Shown here piece by piece: positions 7,803 to 17,406 of a DNA stretch of 64,000 nucleotides. The DNA lies in NCBI RefSeq assembly GCF_002843355.2, contig NZ_PJAI02000002.1:248001-312000 (forward strand). The letters are read 5' to 3'. This stretch comes from Colwellia echini. Its GTDB lineage: Bacteria > Pseudomonadota > Gammaproteobacteria > Enterobacterales > Alteromonadaceae. The translations under genes and the position numbers were made by a program. The stretch's first letter is position 1. Each line of letters opens with the position of its first letter. The notes beneath the pieces are model-generated. The model had not been told where the DNA came from and did not search any database. It worked only from the letters and a program-made list of their open reading frames with translations.

Positions 7803-9341
7803 TTGCAAGATTTTGTCGATAGTATTAACGCTATTATTTGGAGCCCAGCACTTATTTATTTGTGTTTAGGTGCAGGATTATTTTTCACTGTAGTTACCCG
7901 TGGCGTACAAATACGTCACTTTAGTGAAATGTGGCGTTTATTATTGTCAGGTAAAAGCTCAGAGCAAGGTTTATCTTCTTTTCAAGCCTTGAGTATTTCA
8001 CTTTCTGGGCGTGTAGGCGCTGGTAATATTGCAGGTGTTGCTACAGCAATAGGCTTTGGAGGTCCTGGTGCTGTATTTTGGATGTGGGTAGTCGCCTTTT
8101 TTGGCGCCGCTACCGCTTATATTGAATCAACCAATGCACAAATATATAAAGAAGAAACTGATGGTTTTTATCGTGGCGGTCCTGCTTACTACATAGAGAA
8201 AGCTATGGGGCAAAAATGGTACGCATGGATATTTGCTATTGCAACCATTATTGCCTGCGGAATAATGCTGCCAATGGTGCAGTCAAACGGTCTTGGTGAA
8301 GCAATCGTTTTGGTATTTGGTCGTGGCGATATTCTTGAAACATCTCTCGGTAATTTAAGTACCGTTAAAATCTATACTGCAACAGGCATTGTATTATTAC
8401 TTGGTTTTATTATTTTTGGTGGTGTTAAGCGTATAGCTACATTCGCTCAAGTTATCGTTCCTTTTATGGCACTGGGATATATTTTAGTGTCACTTGTGAT
8501 TATTGGTTTACATATACACCGACTGCCTGAAATATTTATGATGATTATAAATGATGCGTTCACGCCGATGGCAGGAGTTGGTGCAGCAATAGGTTGGGGT
8601 GTAAAACGTGGGGTTTACTCTAACGAAGCAGGGCAAGGCACAGGTCCTCATGCAGCAGCAGCTGCTGAAGTTGAACATCCGGCTCAACAAGGTTTAGTTC
8701 AAGCATTTTCAGTTTATATCGATACTTTATTTATTTGCTCGGCTACAGCATTTATGATTTTAATTACTGGTGCGTATAATGTGCATGGAGCGGGTGACGT
8801 ATTTCTAGTTCAAAATGTTGCGGCTGATGTTGTAGCTAATGGTCCCGCTTTTACGCAGCTAGCCGTTGAAAGTGTGTTTAGTGGTTTAGGCAAGCCTTTT
8901 GTTGCTATTGCCTTATTCTTTTTTGTTTTCACAACTATCTTGGCATACTACTTTATTGCTGAAAGTAATATTTACTATATTCGTAGAACCTTCAAGATAC
9001 CAGGTTTAGTTTTAGCCTTAAAAATAGCTATTGTCAGCGCTACTTTTTACGGGACGGTAAAAGCAGCTGATTTAGCTTGGGGTATGGGAGACATTGGTGT
9101 TGGCGTAATGGCCTGGCTAAATATCATAGGTATTATCATTATCTTTTTCATGGCAAAACCTGCTATTAAAGCCCTTAGAGATTATGAATCGCAACAAAAA
9201 TCAGGAGTTAAAAAATTTACGTTTGATCCCAAATCACTCAACATTAACAATGCAGACTTTTGGGATAATCGCATTGCCAATGAAAAGAGATCATTAGCTG
9301 TAAACAGCAAAGAGAAGAGTCAATCTAAAGCAGAAAGCTAG
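7803..9341 (+). CDS. Alanine/glycine:cation symporter (AGCS family)
   Basis: The 512-residue membrane protein has about ten helices and AGCS signatures: SISLSGRVGAGNIAGVATAI near residue 65, GGPGAVFWMWVVAFFG, FYRGGPAYYIEKAMG, and GVYSNEAGQGTGPHAAAAA near 275. Members import alanine or glycine with sodium. The start is TTG with AGGAG seven bases before it; no ATG fits the conserved N-terminus. The C-terminal 50 residues are a soluble tail rich in Lys, Ser and Asn. The 50-base gap from the carboxypeptidase gene suggests a joint transcript. Confidence 0.93.
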   Translation: MQDFVDSINAIIWSPALIYLCLGAGLFFTVVTRGVQIRHFSEMWRLLLSGKSSEQGLSSFQALSISLSGRVGAGNIAGVATAIGFGGPGAVFWMWVVAFFGAATAYIESTNAQIYKEETDGFYRGGPAYYIEKAMGQKWYAWIFAIATIIACGIMLPMVQSNGLGEAIVLVFGRGDILETSLGNLSTVKIYTATGIVLLLGFIIFGGVKRIATFAQVIVPFMALGYILVSLVIIGLHIHRLPEIFMMIINDAFTPMAGVGAAIGWGVKRGVYSNEAGQGTGPHAAAAAEVEHPAQQGLVQAFSVYIDTLFICSATAFMILITGAYNVHGAGDVFLVQNVAADVVANGPAFTQLAVESVFSGLGKPFVAIALFFFVFTTILAYYFIAESNIYYIRRTFKIPGLVLALKIAIVSATFYGTVKAADLAWGMGDIGVGVMAWLNIIGIIIIFFMAKPAIKALRDYESQQKSGVKKFTFDPKSLNINNADFWDNRIANEKRSLAVNSKEKSQSKAES

Positions 9342-9514
9342 AATTAAATAACACTCATAAAGTAAATTATGCATTTAACTTAATTGTATAATTATGCTCA
9401 CAGTGACTAGTGAAATAGCCAATAAGGTCAGGTATACTATGCGATATTTACAGTTAGCTTCTTTAAGAGCTTGGTATTGCTATGACGTTTAGCTTATTGT
9501 CCTGAATTAATAGT

Positions 9515-9616
9515 TAACCTGAGTTCGAGATAAGCAAATGCTACAACAACCTTTAAAGTTACTAATAAACTATTATTGAAGGTGCTTTCTCGCCCTGAAC
9601 GACGAATAACTAAAAC
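9515..9616. repeat. Truncated copy of a MITE-like element
   Basis: TAACCTGAGTTCGAGATAA followed by GCAAATGCTACAACA closely matches one end of the full element at 58278-58468 (its reverse complement begins TAACCTGAGTTCAGGATAA). About 60 bases further on, TTTCTCGCC and GACGAATAACT match the element's internal block. The other terminal repeat is missing. The rest of the 9342-9771 gap has no clear gene; a 32-codon reading frame at 9651-9749 with a Lys/His-rich tail has no ribosome site. Confidence 0.65.
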
Positions 9617-9771
9617 TTTTATTTATATACATTATTAAGATATTGATATAATGAACTTACTTAATTTCATTTTCTCGATTATAGATAAGTTAAAACCTAA
9701 TTTAACTTATCCTAAAAAACATAAAAATAAACATAAACATAAAATTTAATCTCAATGCAAAGGTAGCTAAA

Positions 9772-10101
9772 ATGGCCGTTATTAATTGCCCTAGTTGTAA
9801 AAATAAAATTTCTGATAAAGCCAAAATTTGTAATCATTGCCAACTAGATTTAACCGATATCGATACAGATAAAATTGATAACTTAAACCGCGTGAGTTCA
9901 ATCAAAAAAATACAGCGCTTAATGAATTACTCATTTGTTGCCATGCTATTATTTTGCGGTGGTTTTTTATTAATGTTTTGGGATGATGTTGTTCCGGGAA
10001 CTTGGCAACATACAGGCGCGATGATCATCACTGTTATCGGTTTTATCATGTATATTGTAATCCGGACCTTATTATTATTTAACAAGCGTAAAACGGATTA
10101 G
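9772..10101 (+). CDS. Zinc-ribbon membrane protein
   Basis: The 109-residue protein opens with a zinc ribbon, CPSCKNKISDKAKICNHC at residues 6-23, with two CxxC pairs. After a charged linker come two membrane helices at about 50-70 (FVAMLLFCGGFLLMFW) and 81-101. Proteins of this pattern (zinc-ribbon plus membrane helices) are common and largely uncharacterised. It stands alone, with 72 bases to the next gene, which may share its transcript. Confidence 0.7.
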   Translation: MAVINCPSCKNKISDKAKICNHCQLDLTDIDTDKIDNLNRVSSIKKIQRLMNYSFVAMLLFCGGFLLMFWDDVVPGTWQHTGAMIITVIGFIMYIVIRTLLLFNKRKTD

Positions 10102-10173
10102 TAGTTAAACAATCAAACCTTATCAAATTATAGTTACACCAATTTTATTACCTTATTTCACTTTGGAACTCTA

Positions 10174-10521
10174 ATGGATTTAATTAAAACCATAGACGCA
10201 ATGTCACATGACATGTATTTACGTTTACTCTGTGCTGCAGAAACCGGAAAATGGCCTGAAGGTACTGTTGTAGATCAAGAGCAACGTGCAACGGCTTTAC
10301 AATTAAGTATGGCATATCAAGCAAGACATTTGGACAACGATCAAATGCTAACTATCGGCTCAGATGGGCAAATAGTAGAAAAAAATAAAAGACAATTAAA
10401 AGCTGAATTTTCTAATAATAAAGCTAGCGATAAAGCAAGTAATAAACCAGAAGAAGCGATTAAAAGTTGTAGTAAACCAACCAAAGCGGATATCGCTTAT
10501 TTCAGTAATAACGAACTTTAA
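10174..10521 (+). CDS. DUF1315 (YeaC-like) protein
   Basis: The first 80 residues match the YeaC/DUF1315 pattern: the Asp-Met-Tyr-Leu-Arg-Leu segment after MSHD, then ETGKWPEGTVVDQEQRATALQLSMAYQ. The C-terminal 40 residues are a Lys/Ser/Asn-rich low-complexity tail (NNKASDKASNKPEEA) that is longer than in E. coli YeaC. The function of the family is not known. It lies 72 bases before the start of the DUF349 gene and on the same strand. Confidence 0.75.
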   Translation: MDLIKTIDAMSHDMYLRLLCAAETGKWPEGTVVDQEQRATALQLSMAYQARHLDNDQMLTIGSDGQIVEKNKRQLKAEFSNNKASDKASNKPEEAIKSCSKPTKADIAYFSNNEL

Positions 10522-10593
10522 TAGAAGATTTCATTAACTTATTAATGCTTGTTAACTTTATTGTTATACCTACCTGATGAACCTAAACAAATT

Positions 10594-13509
10594 ATGATCT
10601 TCTCTAAATTATTTAAAGTAAAAGTCAATTGGCAACATAAAGACGCAAAAGTGCGCATAATCGCTATTAATGATGAATTATCAGCGGATAATCCAGAACA
10701 ATTAGCTATATTAACAGACCTCATAAATCAAGATGTGAGTGATTTAGTAAGACGTGCTGCGTTGATCAAAGTAGGTTCGTTTGAGCTTTATTTAGATGCT
10801 AGTTGTAATAATTCTCAAGACAAAGTTAAACAATTCGCTGCCAAACAAATACATGATATTTTGACGACCGATCACAGTATTGTTTTAACTAACCAATTAA
10901 AACAAAATTTAATAGACAAGCAAGAGAATAATGGGTTTTTAACTACGCCATTATTAGAAGCTTGGTTAATGCACGAGCAAGATGGTGCATTAATGATTTC
11001 ACTTTATGAGTTAATAAGTAAGCGCAAAAAATCAGCTAATTTCTTAATACAAAGCTTTGGTCAAAAACAAAATTTAGCGTTTCAAACCTATATTGTTGAT
11101 CAGGTAGGTGATGTAAAAGATTTAGAAAAATTAACTAAAAAAGCCTGTAATACTTCTATAACGGAGTATATTCAAGAAAAAATAAACACGATTCAAACTG
11201 AGTTAGAAAAGCCACAAAAACTAACTAAACAGACCCAACTCACCTTAGCAAAACTTCAAGCACTTAAAGACGTAACTGATTATGCTGAATATAAAAAGCG
11301 TAAAACACTGTTAATAAGCGAATGGCAAACATTAGAAACAGACTTTAGTGTTTTTTCTGCCGAGGAGGTTTCGCAGTTCAATGATAAATATCAAACCATT
11401 ATTAATTATCTTGAAAAATTGTTTATTGCTAAAGCAGAGCAATATCAACAGCAAATCATTAGCGATAAATTAGCACATGACAAACAACAAGATAAAAAAG
11501 AATTTACCCAACAACTTAATCAAATCAGTCAAGCAATAACCACAGCGGTATTTGCCAGTGATGAATTTGATCAAACCTCGTTTAAACAATTATTACATAC
11601 CTTAAGTGCATCAATTAAAGCCTCTGTACTTAATACTTCTGAGCAAACAGTTTTTCTTAATCAAGTTGAAAAACTAACACTACGTTTAAGCCAAATTCCT
11701 GAAATTGCCGAGTCTGTTAGTCAAGCGACACATTTAATTTCCAAAGTATCGCAATTAACCTTACCAAAAACCTTGCAAGACCTAAATGCTCGTCAACAAA
11801 CTTATAACGAGTGGTTAAAAGCATGGCGCATCATTGAACAAAAAACGGCGGGCATATTACCGGAAGAAATTGTACAAGCGCAAAAGCAAATTGTAAGCAC
11901 TTGGCAGGGCGGTTTAAAACCATTACAAAGTCAGCAAAAAGAGTTGTTTTTCCAGCTTAAGAAAAAACTACAAGACATAAAACGTTTACTTAATAACGGT
12001 AAATTCAAAGTATGTTTTGGCTTGTTCAAAGGCGTAAAAGAAAGTATTGAACAATTATCGGCTCAACAACAGCAACAATTACAGCGAGACTTTGAGCAAG
12101 TTAGTGAAAAAATGGCGGAGTTGAGCGATTGGGAACATTATATTGCAACCCCACGTAAACAAGAACTATTGTCAGAAATTCAAACATTAGTTGAAACACC
12201 ATTAGATAACCCTAATGAACAAGCAGAAAAAGTTAAAACATATCGAAGCACATGGAATTCTTTAGGTCATGCTGATGAAGATGTTGATAAACAGTTAAAT
12301 GAACAATTTAATCAATTATGCGAACAAGCTTTTGCGCCATGTCGTTTATTTTATGCTGAGCAAGATAATATTCGTAAACAGCACTTAGCTCAACGCCAAG
12401 AAATATTGGTAAAAGCGGCAGAACTTGCCAGCGAGGTTAATAGTGAAACAACTGATAACAGTGAAGAACATTTGCCAACTGAAACGGTAGTTGAACACAC
12501 GCCCACCGATTTTAAAAAACTTGAAGGCCAGCTCAATGCCTTGCAAAAACTTTGGCACAATGCAGGTGAAGTAGACCGTAATCAATATAAAAAATTGCAA
12601 CAACAATTTAAAAATACGGTTGCACCAATTCAACAAGCAATTAATACGTTTCAATTACACAATGCACAATTAAAACAAGCATTAATTGTAAAAGCTGAAG
12701 CGCTTATTGAAAATGATGATATTTTTACTGCTATAGAGTCCGCTAAAAAATTACAAAGCTCATGGCGTGAAGTGGGCTTTGCTGGAAACCCAAAAGAAAA
12801 TGCATTATGGCAAAAGTTTAGAGAAGCAAATGATTTATTATTCGCCAAACGCAGTGAAATAAAATCTGAGCAAGACGCAGCGTTAAATGCTCAGCAACAA
12901 GCATTTGAAAAAAAACTTGTGGATATTGAAGCATTATTGAAAGATGCGAGCGAGCAAAAAGATAATACTCAATCACTGATAACAGTAAAAGAGCAAGCAG
13001 AATCATTACTTGAAGAAATTATTGCTAATAAACCAGTTATCAAGTCCGTGGCTATACGCAGTGAAAAAATTATTAAAAAAACTGAACAATCGCTTATAAA
13101 TACACTTGAAGATAAAGAAAAACAAACATGGGTTAACCTTTTTGATTTATTGTCTGTGCAAGCGGAAAATGAGCAAACTATTGAACAATTGCAAGTATTA
13201 CCAGACTTTGAAGAAATGCCAGCCTTTTGGCAAAAACGTTTGTTAGATAGTGTTAAGCTAACAAAACCAGTGCAGGGTACTAGTCGCTTTGATAAAACGT
13301 TAGAAATTGAAATACTTGCTAACAGTGAATCGCCAAGTGAATTATCTAATCAACGTATGAAAGTTCAAGTACAGTTGATGCAAGAGCAAATGCTTTCAGG
13401 TGGTGAAATAGATTTAACGCAGTTATTGGTTGATTGGTTAATGTTAGGCGCCTTAGTGAAAAGTGAATTACCATTAATCGCGCGTTTACAGAAAATATAT
13501 TGTAAATAA
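10594..13509 (+). CDS. Large DUF349-repeat protein
   Basis: The 971-residue product starts best at ATG 10594 (MIFSKLFKVKVNWQHKD), since homologues begin MIF..KLF..WQHKD; a TTG 45 bases upstream is in frame but less likely. The first about 160 residues are HEAT-like (VRIIAIND, LVRRAALIKV). The rest is mainly helical and glutamine-rich, with several DUF349 repeats (for example LWHNAGEVDRNQYKKLQQQFKN and SWREVGFAGNPKENALWQKF). DUF349 proteins occur widely in gammaproteobacteria without an assigned role. No signal peptide or membrane helix is seen. A terminator follows the stop. Confidence 0.85.
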   Translation: MIFSKLFKVKVNWQHKDAKVRIIAINDELSADNPEQLAILTDLINQDVSDLVRRAALIKVGSFELYLDASCNNSQDKVKQFAAKQIHDILTTDHSIVLTNQLKQNLIDKQENNGFLTTPLLEAWLMHEQDGALMISLYELISKRKKSANFLIQSFGQKQNLAFQTYIVDQVGDVKDLEKLTKKACNTSITEYIQEKINTIQTELEKPQKLTKQTQLTLAKLQALKDVTDYAEYKKRKTLLISEWQTLETDFSVFSAEEVSQFNDKYQTIINYLEKLFIAKAEQYQQQIISDKLAHDKQQDKKEFTQQLNQISQAITTAVFASDEFDQTSFKQLLHTLSASIKASVLNTSEQTVFLNQVEKLTLRLSQIPEIAESVSQATHLISKVSQLTLPKTLQDLNARQQTYNEWLKAWRIIEQKTAGILPEEIVQAQKQIVSTWQGGLKPLQSQQKELFFQLKKKLQDIKRLLNNGKFKVCFGLFKGVKESIEQLSAQQQQQLQRDFEQVSEKMAELSDWEHYIATPRKQELLSEIQTLVETPLDNPNEQAEKVKTYRSTWNSLGHADEDVDKQLNEQFNQLCEQAFAPCRLFYAEQDNIRKQHLAQRQEILVKAAELASEVNSETTDNSEEHLPTETVVEHTPTDFKKLEGQLNALQKLWHNAGEVDRNQYKKLQQQFKNTVAPIQQAINTFQLHNAQLKQALIVKAEALIENDDIFTAIESAKKLQSSWREVGFAGNPKENALWQKFREANDLLFAKRSEIKSEQDAALNAQQQAFEKKLVDIEALLKDASEQKDNTQSLITVKEQAESLLEEIIANKPVIKSVAIRSEKIIKKTEQSLINTLEDKEKQTWVNLFDLLSVQAENEQTIEQLQVLPDFEEMPAFWQKRLLDSVKLTKPVQGTSRFDKTLEIEILANSESPSELSNQRMKVQVQLMQEQMLSGGEIDLTQLLVDWLMLGALVKSELPLIARLQKIYCK

Positions 13510-13536
13510 TCTGTTCAATTTAATTCTCAACAAACA

Positions 13537-13577
13537 AAATCAGTTTAATCTCATGGTGAGTTAAACTGATTTTTTTA
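13537..13577 (+). terminator. Rho-independent terminator after the DUF349 gene
   Basis: AATCAGTTTAA pairs with TTAAACTGATT across a short loop, with CTC/GAG extending the stem past a one-base bulge. A run of seven T follows the right arm. Confidence 0.85.
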
Positions 13578-13596
13578 TAAAAATAGAGTATTGATA

Positions 13597-14088
13597 ATGT
13601 ATATCAGAGCTGTAAAAAAAGAAGACGTCGATGCAATTTGCACTATTTATAATAACTATATTGCCAATACAGTAGTCACTTTTGAAGAGCAGCAAATTAC
13701 ATCAGCTGAAATGCTTAAACGCATAGAAAAAATAACCGCTGATCAATTGCCTTGGCTAATTGCAGAAGACGATAGTGGTCAGTTGATAGGTTATGCATAT
13801 GCCAGCAAATGGCACGATAGATATTCTTATCGTTTCGCTGTAGAAGTAACAATATACTTGTCTTCAACCGCCACAGGCAAAGGCGTGGGGACAAAGCTAT
13901 ATCAAAAATTATTTAACGAATTAAAATTAAAAAATATTCATACTATTATTGGTTGTATTACATTACCTAATGCCGCAAGTGTTAATCTACATGAAAAACT
14001 TGGTATGGTTAAAGTCGCGCACTTTAAAGAAGTTGGTTGGAAGTTTGAACATTGGTTAGATGTAGGATACTGGCAAGTAATACTTTAA
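13597..14088 (+). CDS. GNAT family N-acetyltransferase (phosphinothricin acetyltransferase-like)
   Basis: The 163-residue protein starts at ATG 13597 (MYIRAVKKEDVDAICTIYNNY), with AGAG eight bases upstream; a TTG two codons earlier is in frame but less likely. The order of motifs matches the Pat/YncA subgroup: TVVTFEEQQ, LIGYAYASKWHDRYSYRFAVEVTIYLS, the acetyl-CoA loop ATGKGVGTKLYQ, then NAASVNLHEKLGM and FKHW-like tail. Family members acetylate small amines such as phosphinothricin or methionine sulfoximine. The substrate here is unknown. Confidence 0.85.
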   Translation: MYIRAVKKEDVDAICTIYNNYIANTVVTFEEQQITSAEMLKRIEKITADQLPWLIAEDDSGQLIGYAYASKWHDRYSYRFAVEVTIYLSSTATGKGVGTKLYQKLFNELKLKNIHTIIGCITLPNAASVNLHEKLGMVKVAHFKEVGWKFEHWLDVGYWQVIL

Positions 14089-14120
14089 ATAGGGCCTGTG
14101 CAACTACAAGAGAAGCTGTA

Positions 14121-14216
14121 ATGAAGTTTAAAATTATAATAGTATTTTTTTGCGTCTATTCGTCAATCAATTTACAACATAATCAAAAATATAATAAGCC
14201 TGAGAAATCGTTTTAA
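14121..14216 (+). CDS. Possible 31-residue secreted peptide or decayed gene start
   Basis: ATG at 14121 is preceded by AGAGAAG with suitable spacing. It opens a 31-codon frame, MKFKIIIVFFCVYSSINLQ and then a polar tail ending KPEKSF. The first 17 residues look like a signal peptide. The start resembles that of the periplasmic binding protein downstream, so this may be the remnant of a duplicated secreted protein gene. Evidence for expression is only the ribosome site. Confidence 0.3.
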   Translation: MKFKIIIVFFCVYSSINLQHNQKYNKPEKSF

Positions 14217-14556
14217 ACGTATCTTTGGTATACTTGAAGTAGTAGCTACCGTCACTTACTTGGTTATTTTCGTGCATTCATAGTCTATAAACTACAAAAA
14301 ATGAGAATAATATTGTTCAAAATGGGTTAAATGAACTAATACTAATACCATAAACGTTCTTAATTTAAGGTGTTTTTTTGTTCTTGTTATAATTTACAAT
14401 TTCATTATCCCTAGCTCAGGTTAAATATTATGTTGCAGCTATTTTATTAAAAACATAAGCCGCTATCATTCTTATCACCAAGTCCCGTGTCAATATCTAA
14501 GGGTCCTAAACTCATAAATTAACAAGATAAATTGTAAACCAGGATTATTATTTACC
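14217..14556. other. Non-coding gap with a solo MITE end
   Basis: No gene is visible here. At 14405-14423 the sequence TTATCCCTAGCTCAGGTTA matches 16 of 19 bases of the right terminal repeat of the element at 58278-58468, so this is probably a decayed solo end. The rest is AT-rich with no convincing hairpin. Confidence 0.45.
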
Positions 14557-15303
14557 ATGAAGTCTTTTATATTAATTTCGATAATGTTCTGTTTTGTAAT
14601 AGCTACTGCAGTTAATGCCAGTCAAGCACCTTTATCTATTGAAAATACTACCTTTTATACTGAAAGTTATCCTCCCGCTAATTACATTGAAAATGGAAAA
14701 ATTAAAGGACTTTCCGTTGATACATTAAAAGCCATGTGGAAACATTTAAACATGGCTGAGCAAGAAATATTTGTAGTGCCTTGGGCTAGAGGTTATCGCT
14801 TCACTTTAGATAATCCAAATACTGTATTATTTACTATGTCGAGAACACCTTCACGTGACAAATTATTTAAGTGGGTTGGTCCTATTTTTAATTCAACTCA
14901 CGTTTTAATCGCTAAGAAATCTAAAGGTTTTAAGTTTGAACATTTAGGGCAAACTTTTGATTATAGCGTGGCAACAGTAACAGGAGACATATCTGAAATT
15001 TCATTACAACAAGTTGGTTTTCCTACCGAAAATATGGCTAATATTTCTACATTAGAGCAAGCTTATTTGATGACTAAAGCTGATAGGGTAGATATGTTTG
15101 TCATATCAATGCATGGTTTTAACCATTTATCGTCTCAACTTAATATTGACCAAAATGACTTTGAGGTGGTTTGGGAGATAAACACTATTGGTAATTATTT
15201 TGCTTTTAATATCAATACTCCAGATGAAATTATACAAAGCTATCAAAATGCTTTTGATCAAATCAAAAAGCAGCGTTTAAAAATTAAATCAGATTATGAA
15301 TAA
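14557..15303 (+). CDS. Periplasmic substrate-binding protein (SBP_bac_3-like)
   Basis: The 248-residue protein begins with a signal peptide (MKSFILISIMFCFVIATAVNA, cleavage near residue 21). It continues with the two-lobe fold of extracellular solute-binding family 3: FYTESYPPANYIENGKIKGLSVDTLKAM, then VPWARGYRFTLDNPNTVLFTMSRTPSRDKLFKWVGPI. This version, common in marine gammaproteobacteria, usually stands without permease genes, as here, and its ligand is unknown. It is shorter than a full ABC-type binding protein with transport partners, so a sensory or scavenging role is possible. Confidence 0.8.
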   Translation: MKSFILISIMFCFVIATAVNASQAPLSIENTTFYTESYPPANYIENGKIKGLSVDTLKAMWKHLNMAEQEIFVVPWARGYRFTLDNPNTVLFTMSRTPSRDKLFKWVGPIFNSTHVLIAKKSKGFKFEHLGQTFDYSVATVTGDISEISLQQVGFPTENMANISTLEQAYLMTKADRVDMFVISMHGFNHLSSQLNIDQNDFEVVWEINTIGNYFAFNINTPDEIIQSYQNAFDQIKKQRLKIKSDYE

Positions 15304-15380
15304 ACTATCTGTGATCTAGCTGTCGTATATATGCGGCCATGGTATTTATATTTAAGCGTTTCATATTCAGGAGAAAAATC

Positions 15381-15686
15381 ATTGTAACTTGGCCATGTAT
15401 TTTAAAGCTCGGTGGTGATAACGAACTTATTTATTTAACGTCAATAGTCGATCTAAACGCTGAATGTCGAGACTTGATATTAACTAGCGATGATTATGTT
15501 ATCGATTCAGTAGGTAAGAGTTATTTTATTTCAGATCAACTAACATTAACAAAGCAAAATAAAATATTTAACGTTGAAGAAGTAACGGAATTAATTAGAG
15601 CCAATGAATTTAGTAAAGCAGAAGTTTGTCTCACTAAAATACAATTTTTAACGGTTTCTGAGGCGATTAAGGCAATACAACCTTAA
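15381..15686 (+). CDS. DUF4144 family protein, apparently starting at AUU
   Basis: The conserved part reads VTWPCILKLGGDNELIYL, which is how DUF4144 proteins begin (after a single Met). In frame, the codon just before GTA-ACT-TGG is ATT at 15381. A strong ribosome site, AGGAGA at 15369-15374, sits with normal spacing before it. The only in-frame ATG is at 15339 and would add 14 basic/hydrophobic residues not expected in the family, with no ribosome site. So either AUU is used as start or a base is altered. From 15381 the product is 101 residues. The family function is unknown. Confidence 0.65.
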   Translation: MVTWPCILKLGGDNELIYLTSIVDLNAECRDLILTSDDYVIDSVGKSYFISDQLTLTKQNKIFNVEEVTELIRANEFSKAEVCLTKIQFLTVSEAIKAIQP

Positions 15687-15760
15687 ATTGCCTCAGTCTG
15701 CTTATCTTTCAGGGTAAAACTTATTTAATTTAAAAAATACAAAATTTAAGAGGAAGCGCT

Positions 15761-15979
15761 GTGCGTAATAGTTTACGAGAAAAAATAATTGATGTTTGTG
15801 ATAAAAAAGTAGCGCAAAAGGGCACTAATGTAGGGTTGTCCTTTTATGCTTTTTTTGCCAATAAAAATGATGATCCTGAGCTACTAATGGAAGCGGCTAA
15901 CTGGTGGATTATCACTCATAAATTAGACCATTTTGAGAAAGCTATAAAAATAAAAAACTTAGTACAGACAGGCCAATAA
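15761..15979 (+). CDS. Small DUF6500-like protein
   Basis: The 72-residue protein starts at GTG with AGAGGAAG just upstream. It reads MRNSLREKIIDVCDKKVAQKG, then GLSFYAFFANKNDDPELLMEAANWWIITHKLDHFEKAIKI, which matches my recollection of the DUF6500 family of small cytosolic proteins. No function is known. It is 75 bases after the DUF4144 gene and 70 bases before metY, on the same strand. Confidence 0.65.
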   Translation: MRNSLREKIIDVCDKKVAQKGTNVGLSFYAFFANKNDDPELLMEAANWWIITHKLDHFEKAIKIKNLVQTGQ

Positions 15980-16048
15980 TTTGTTGTTAATGTAAATGCC
16001 GTTTTGACACACTAGTCACTAACTTATTTATTTGTAGGAGTATCGTTA

Positions 16049-17320
16049 ATGAAACTTGAATCAATTGCCTTACACGAAGGCTATACCTCTGAAGCAACAA
16101 CTAAAGCAGCTGCAGTACCTATTTATCAAACAACCTCATACACTTTTGATGATACCCAGCATGGTGCAGATTTATTTGATTTAAAAGTACAGGGTAATAT
16201 TTATACTCGCATTATGAACCCGACTACCGATGTGTTAGAAAAACGTATTGCAGCCATGGAAGGAGGTATTGGTTCAGTTTGTGTTTCATCGGGTATGGCG
16301 GCTATTACTTACTCGCTGCAATGTATTTGTGAAGTTGGTGACAATATTGTTAGCACAAGTGAATTATACGGCGGCACTTATAACTTATTTGCCCATGCTC
16401 TACCTAAACAAGGTATTGAAACACGCATGGTAAAACATAATGATTTTGCTAAATTTGAACAATCAATAGATGATAAAACCAAAGCGATATTTTGTGAATC
16501 AATAGGTAATCCGGCAGGGAATGTTGTTGATATAAGCCGTTTAGCTGAGATTGCACACAAACATGGTGTGCCGTTAATTGTTGATAATACCGTGGCAACA
16601 CCTTATTTATGTCGTCCTTTTGATTTAGGTGCCGATATTGTTGTGCACTCCTTAACCAAATATATAGGAGGTCACGGAACTTCCATTGGTGGGGTAATTA
16701 TCGACTCAGGAAAGTTTGATTGGGTAGCTAATAAAGCTCGCTTCCCAGTCCTTAATGAACCTGATCCTGCTTATCATGGGGTGGTATACACTGAAGCATT
16801 GGGTGCTGCCGCTTACATTGGTCGTTGTAGAGTGGGACCGTTAAGAAATACAGGTGCTGCAATTTCACCAATGAATTCATTCCAAATTTTACAAGGCCTA
16901 GAGACACTTGGTTTACGAATGGATAGACATTGTGAAAACTCAGAAAAATTAGCTGCTTATTTACAACAACATGAAAAAGTAGCTTGGGTTAATTACGCAG
17001 CTTTACCAGATAGTCCGTACCGTGAAAATTGTGAAAAAATCACATCAGGCAAAGCTTCAGGCATATTAAGCTTTGGTATTGTGGGTGGTATTGAGTCAGG
17101 CACTAAATTTATTGATTCCCTTGAAATGATTTTAAGACTGGTTAATATTGGTGATGCTAAATCTTTAGCTTGTCATCCTGCATCAACTACACACAGACAG
17201 CTAAATGATAAAGAATTAGCTGCGGCTGGTGTTAGCTCTGATTTGATCCGTATTTCTGTGGGTATTGAACACATTGACGATATTATTGCTGATGTTAGTC
17301 AAGCTTTAGATAAAGCTTAA
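16049..17320 (+). CDS. metY: O-acetylhomoserine sulfhydrylase (MetY type)
   Basis: This PLP enzyme of the Cys/Met metabolism family (423 residues, usual length) makes homocysteine from O-acetylhomoserine and sulfide. The pyridoxal-binding lysine is Lys204 in VVHSLTKYIGGHG. Other signatures are YTRIMNPTTDVLEKRIAAMEGG and FCESIGNPAGNVVDI, and the C-terminal SLACHPASTTHRQL. The length of the loop between residues 208 and 270 (GGVIIDSGKFDWVANKARFPVLNEPDPAYHG) is characteristic of the O-acetylhomoserine branch rather than cystathionine gamma-synthase. GTAGGAG gives a good ribosome site. No MetJ box was found upstream. A terminator follows. Confidence 0.93.
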   Translation: MKLESIALHEGYTSEATTKAAAVPIYQTTSYTFDDTQHGADLFDLKVQGNIYTRIMNPTTDVLEKRIAAMEGGIGSVCVSSGMAAITYSLQCICEVGDNIVSTSELYGGTYNLFAHALPKQGIETRMVKHNDFAKFEQSIDDKTKAIFCESIGNPAGNVVDISRLAEIAHKHGVPLIVDNTVATPYLCRPFDLGADIVVHSLTKYIGGHGTSIGGVIIDSGKFDWVANKARFPVLNEPDPAYHGVVYTEALGAAAYIGRCRVGPLRNTGAAISPMNSFQILQGLETLGLRMDRHCENSEKLAAYLQQHEKVAWVNYAALPDSPYRENCEKITSGKASGILSFGIVGGIESGTKFIDSLEMILRLVNIGDAKSLACHPASTTHRQLNDKELAAAGVSSDLIRISVGIEHIDDIIADVSQALDKA

Positions 17321-17358
17321 CTATTAGCTCTAAGTCAATTTAGCTAAAACGTGTTATT

Positions 17359-17406
17359 AAAACGACTTCATCTGTTATTTAAACATAAAAGGTGAAGTCG
17401 TTTTTT
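17359..17406 (+). terminator. Terminator after metY
   Basis: AAAACGACTTCA (17359-17370) pairs with TGAAGTCGTTTT across an AT-rich loop and is followed by a T run (TTTTTTG). Confidence 0.9.
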
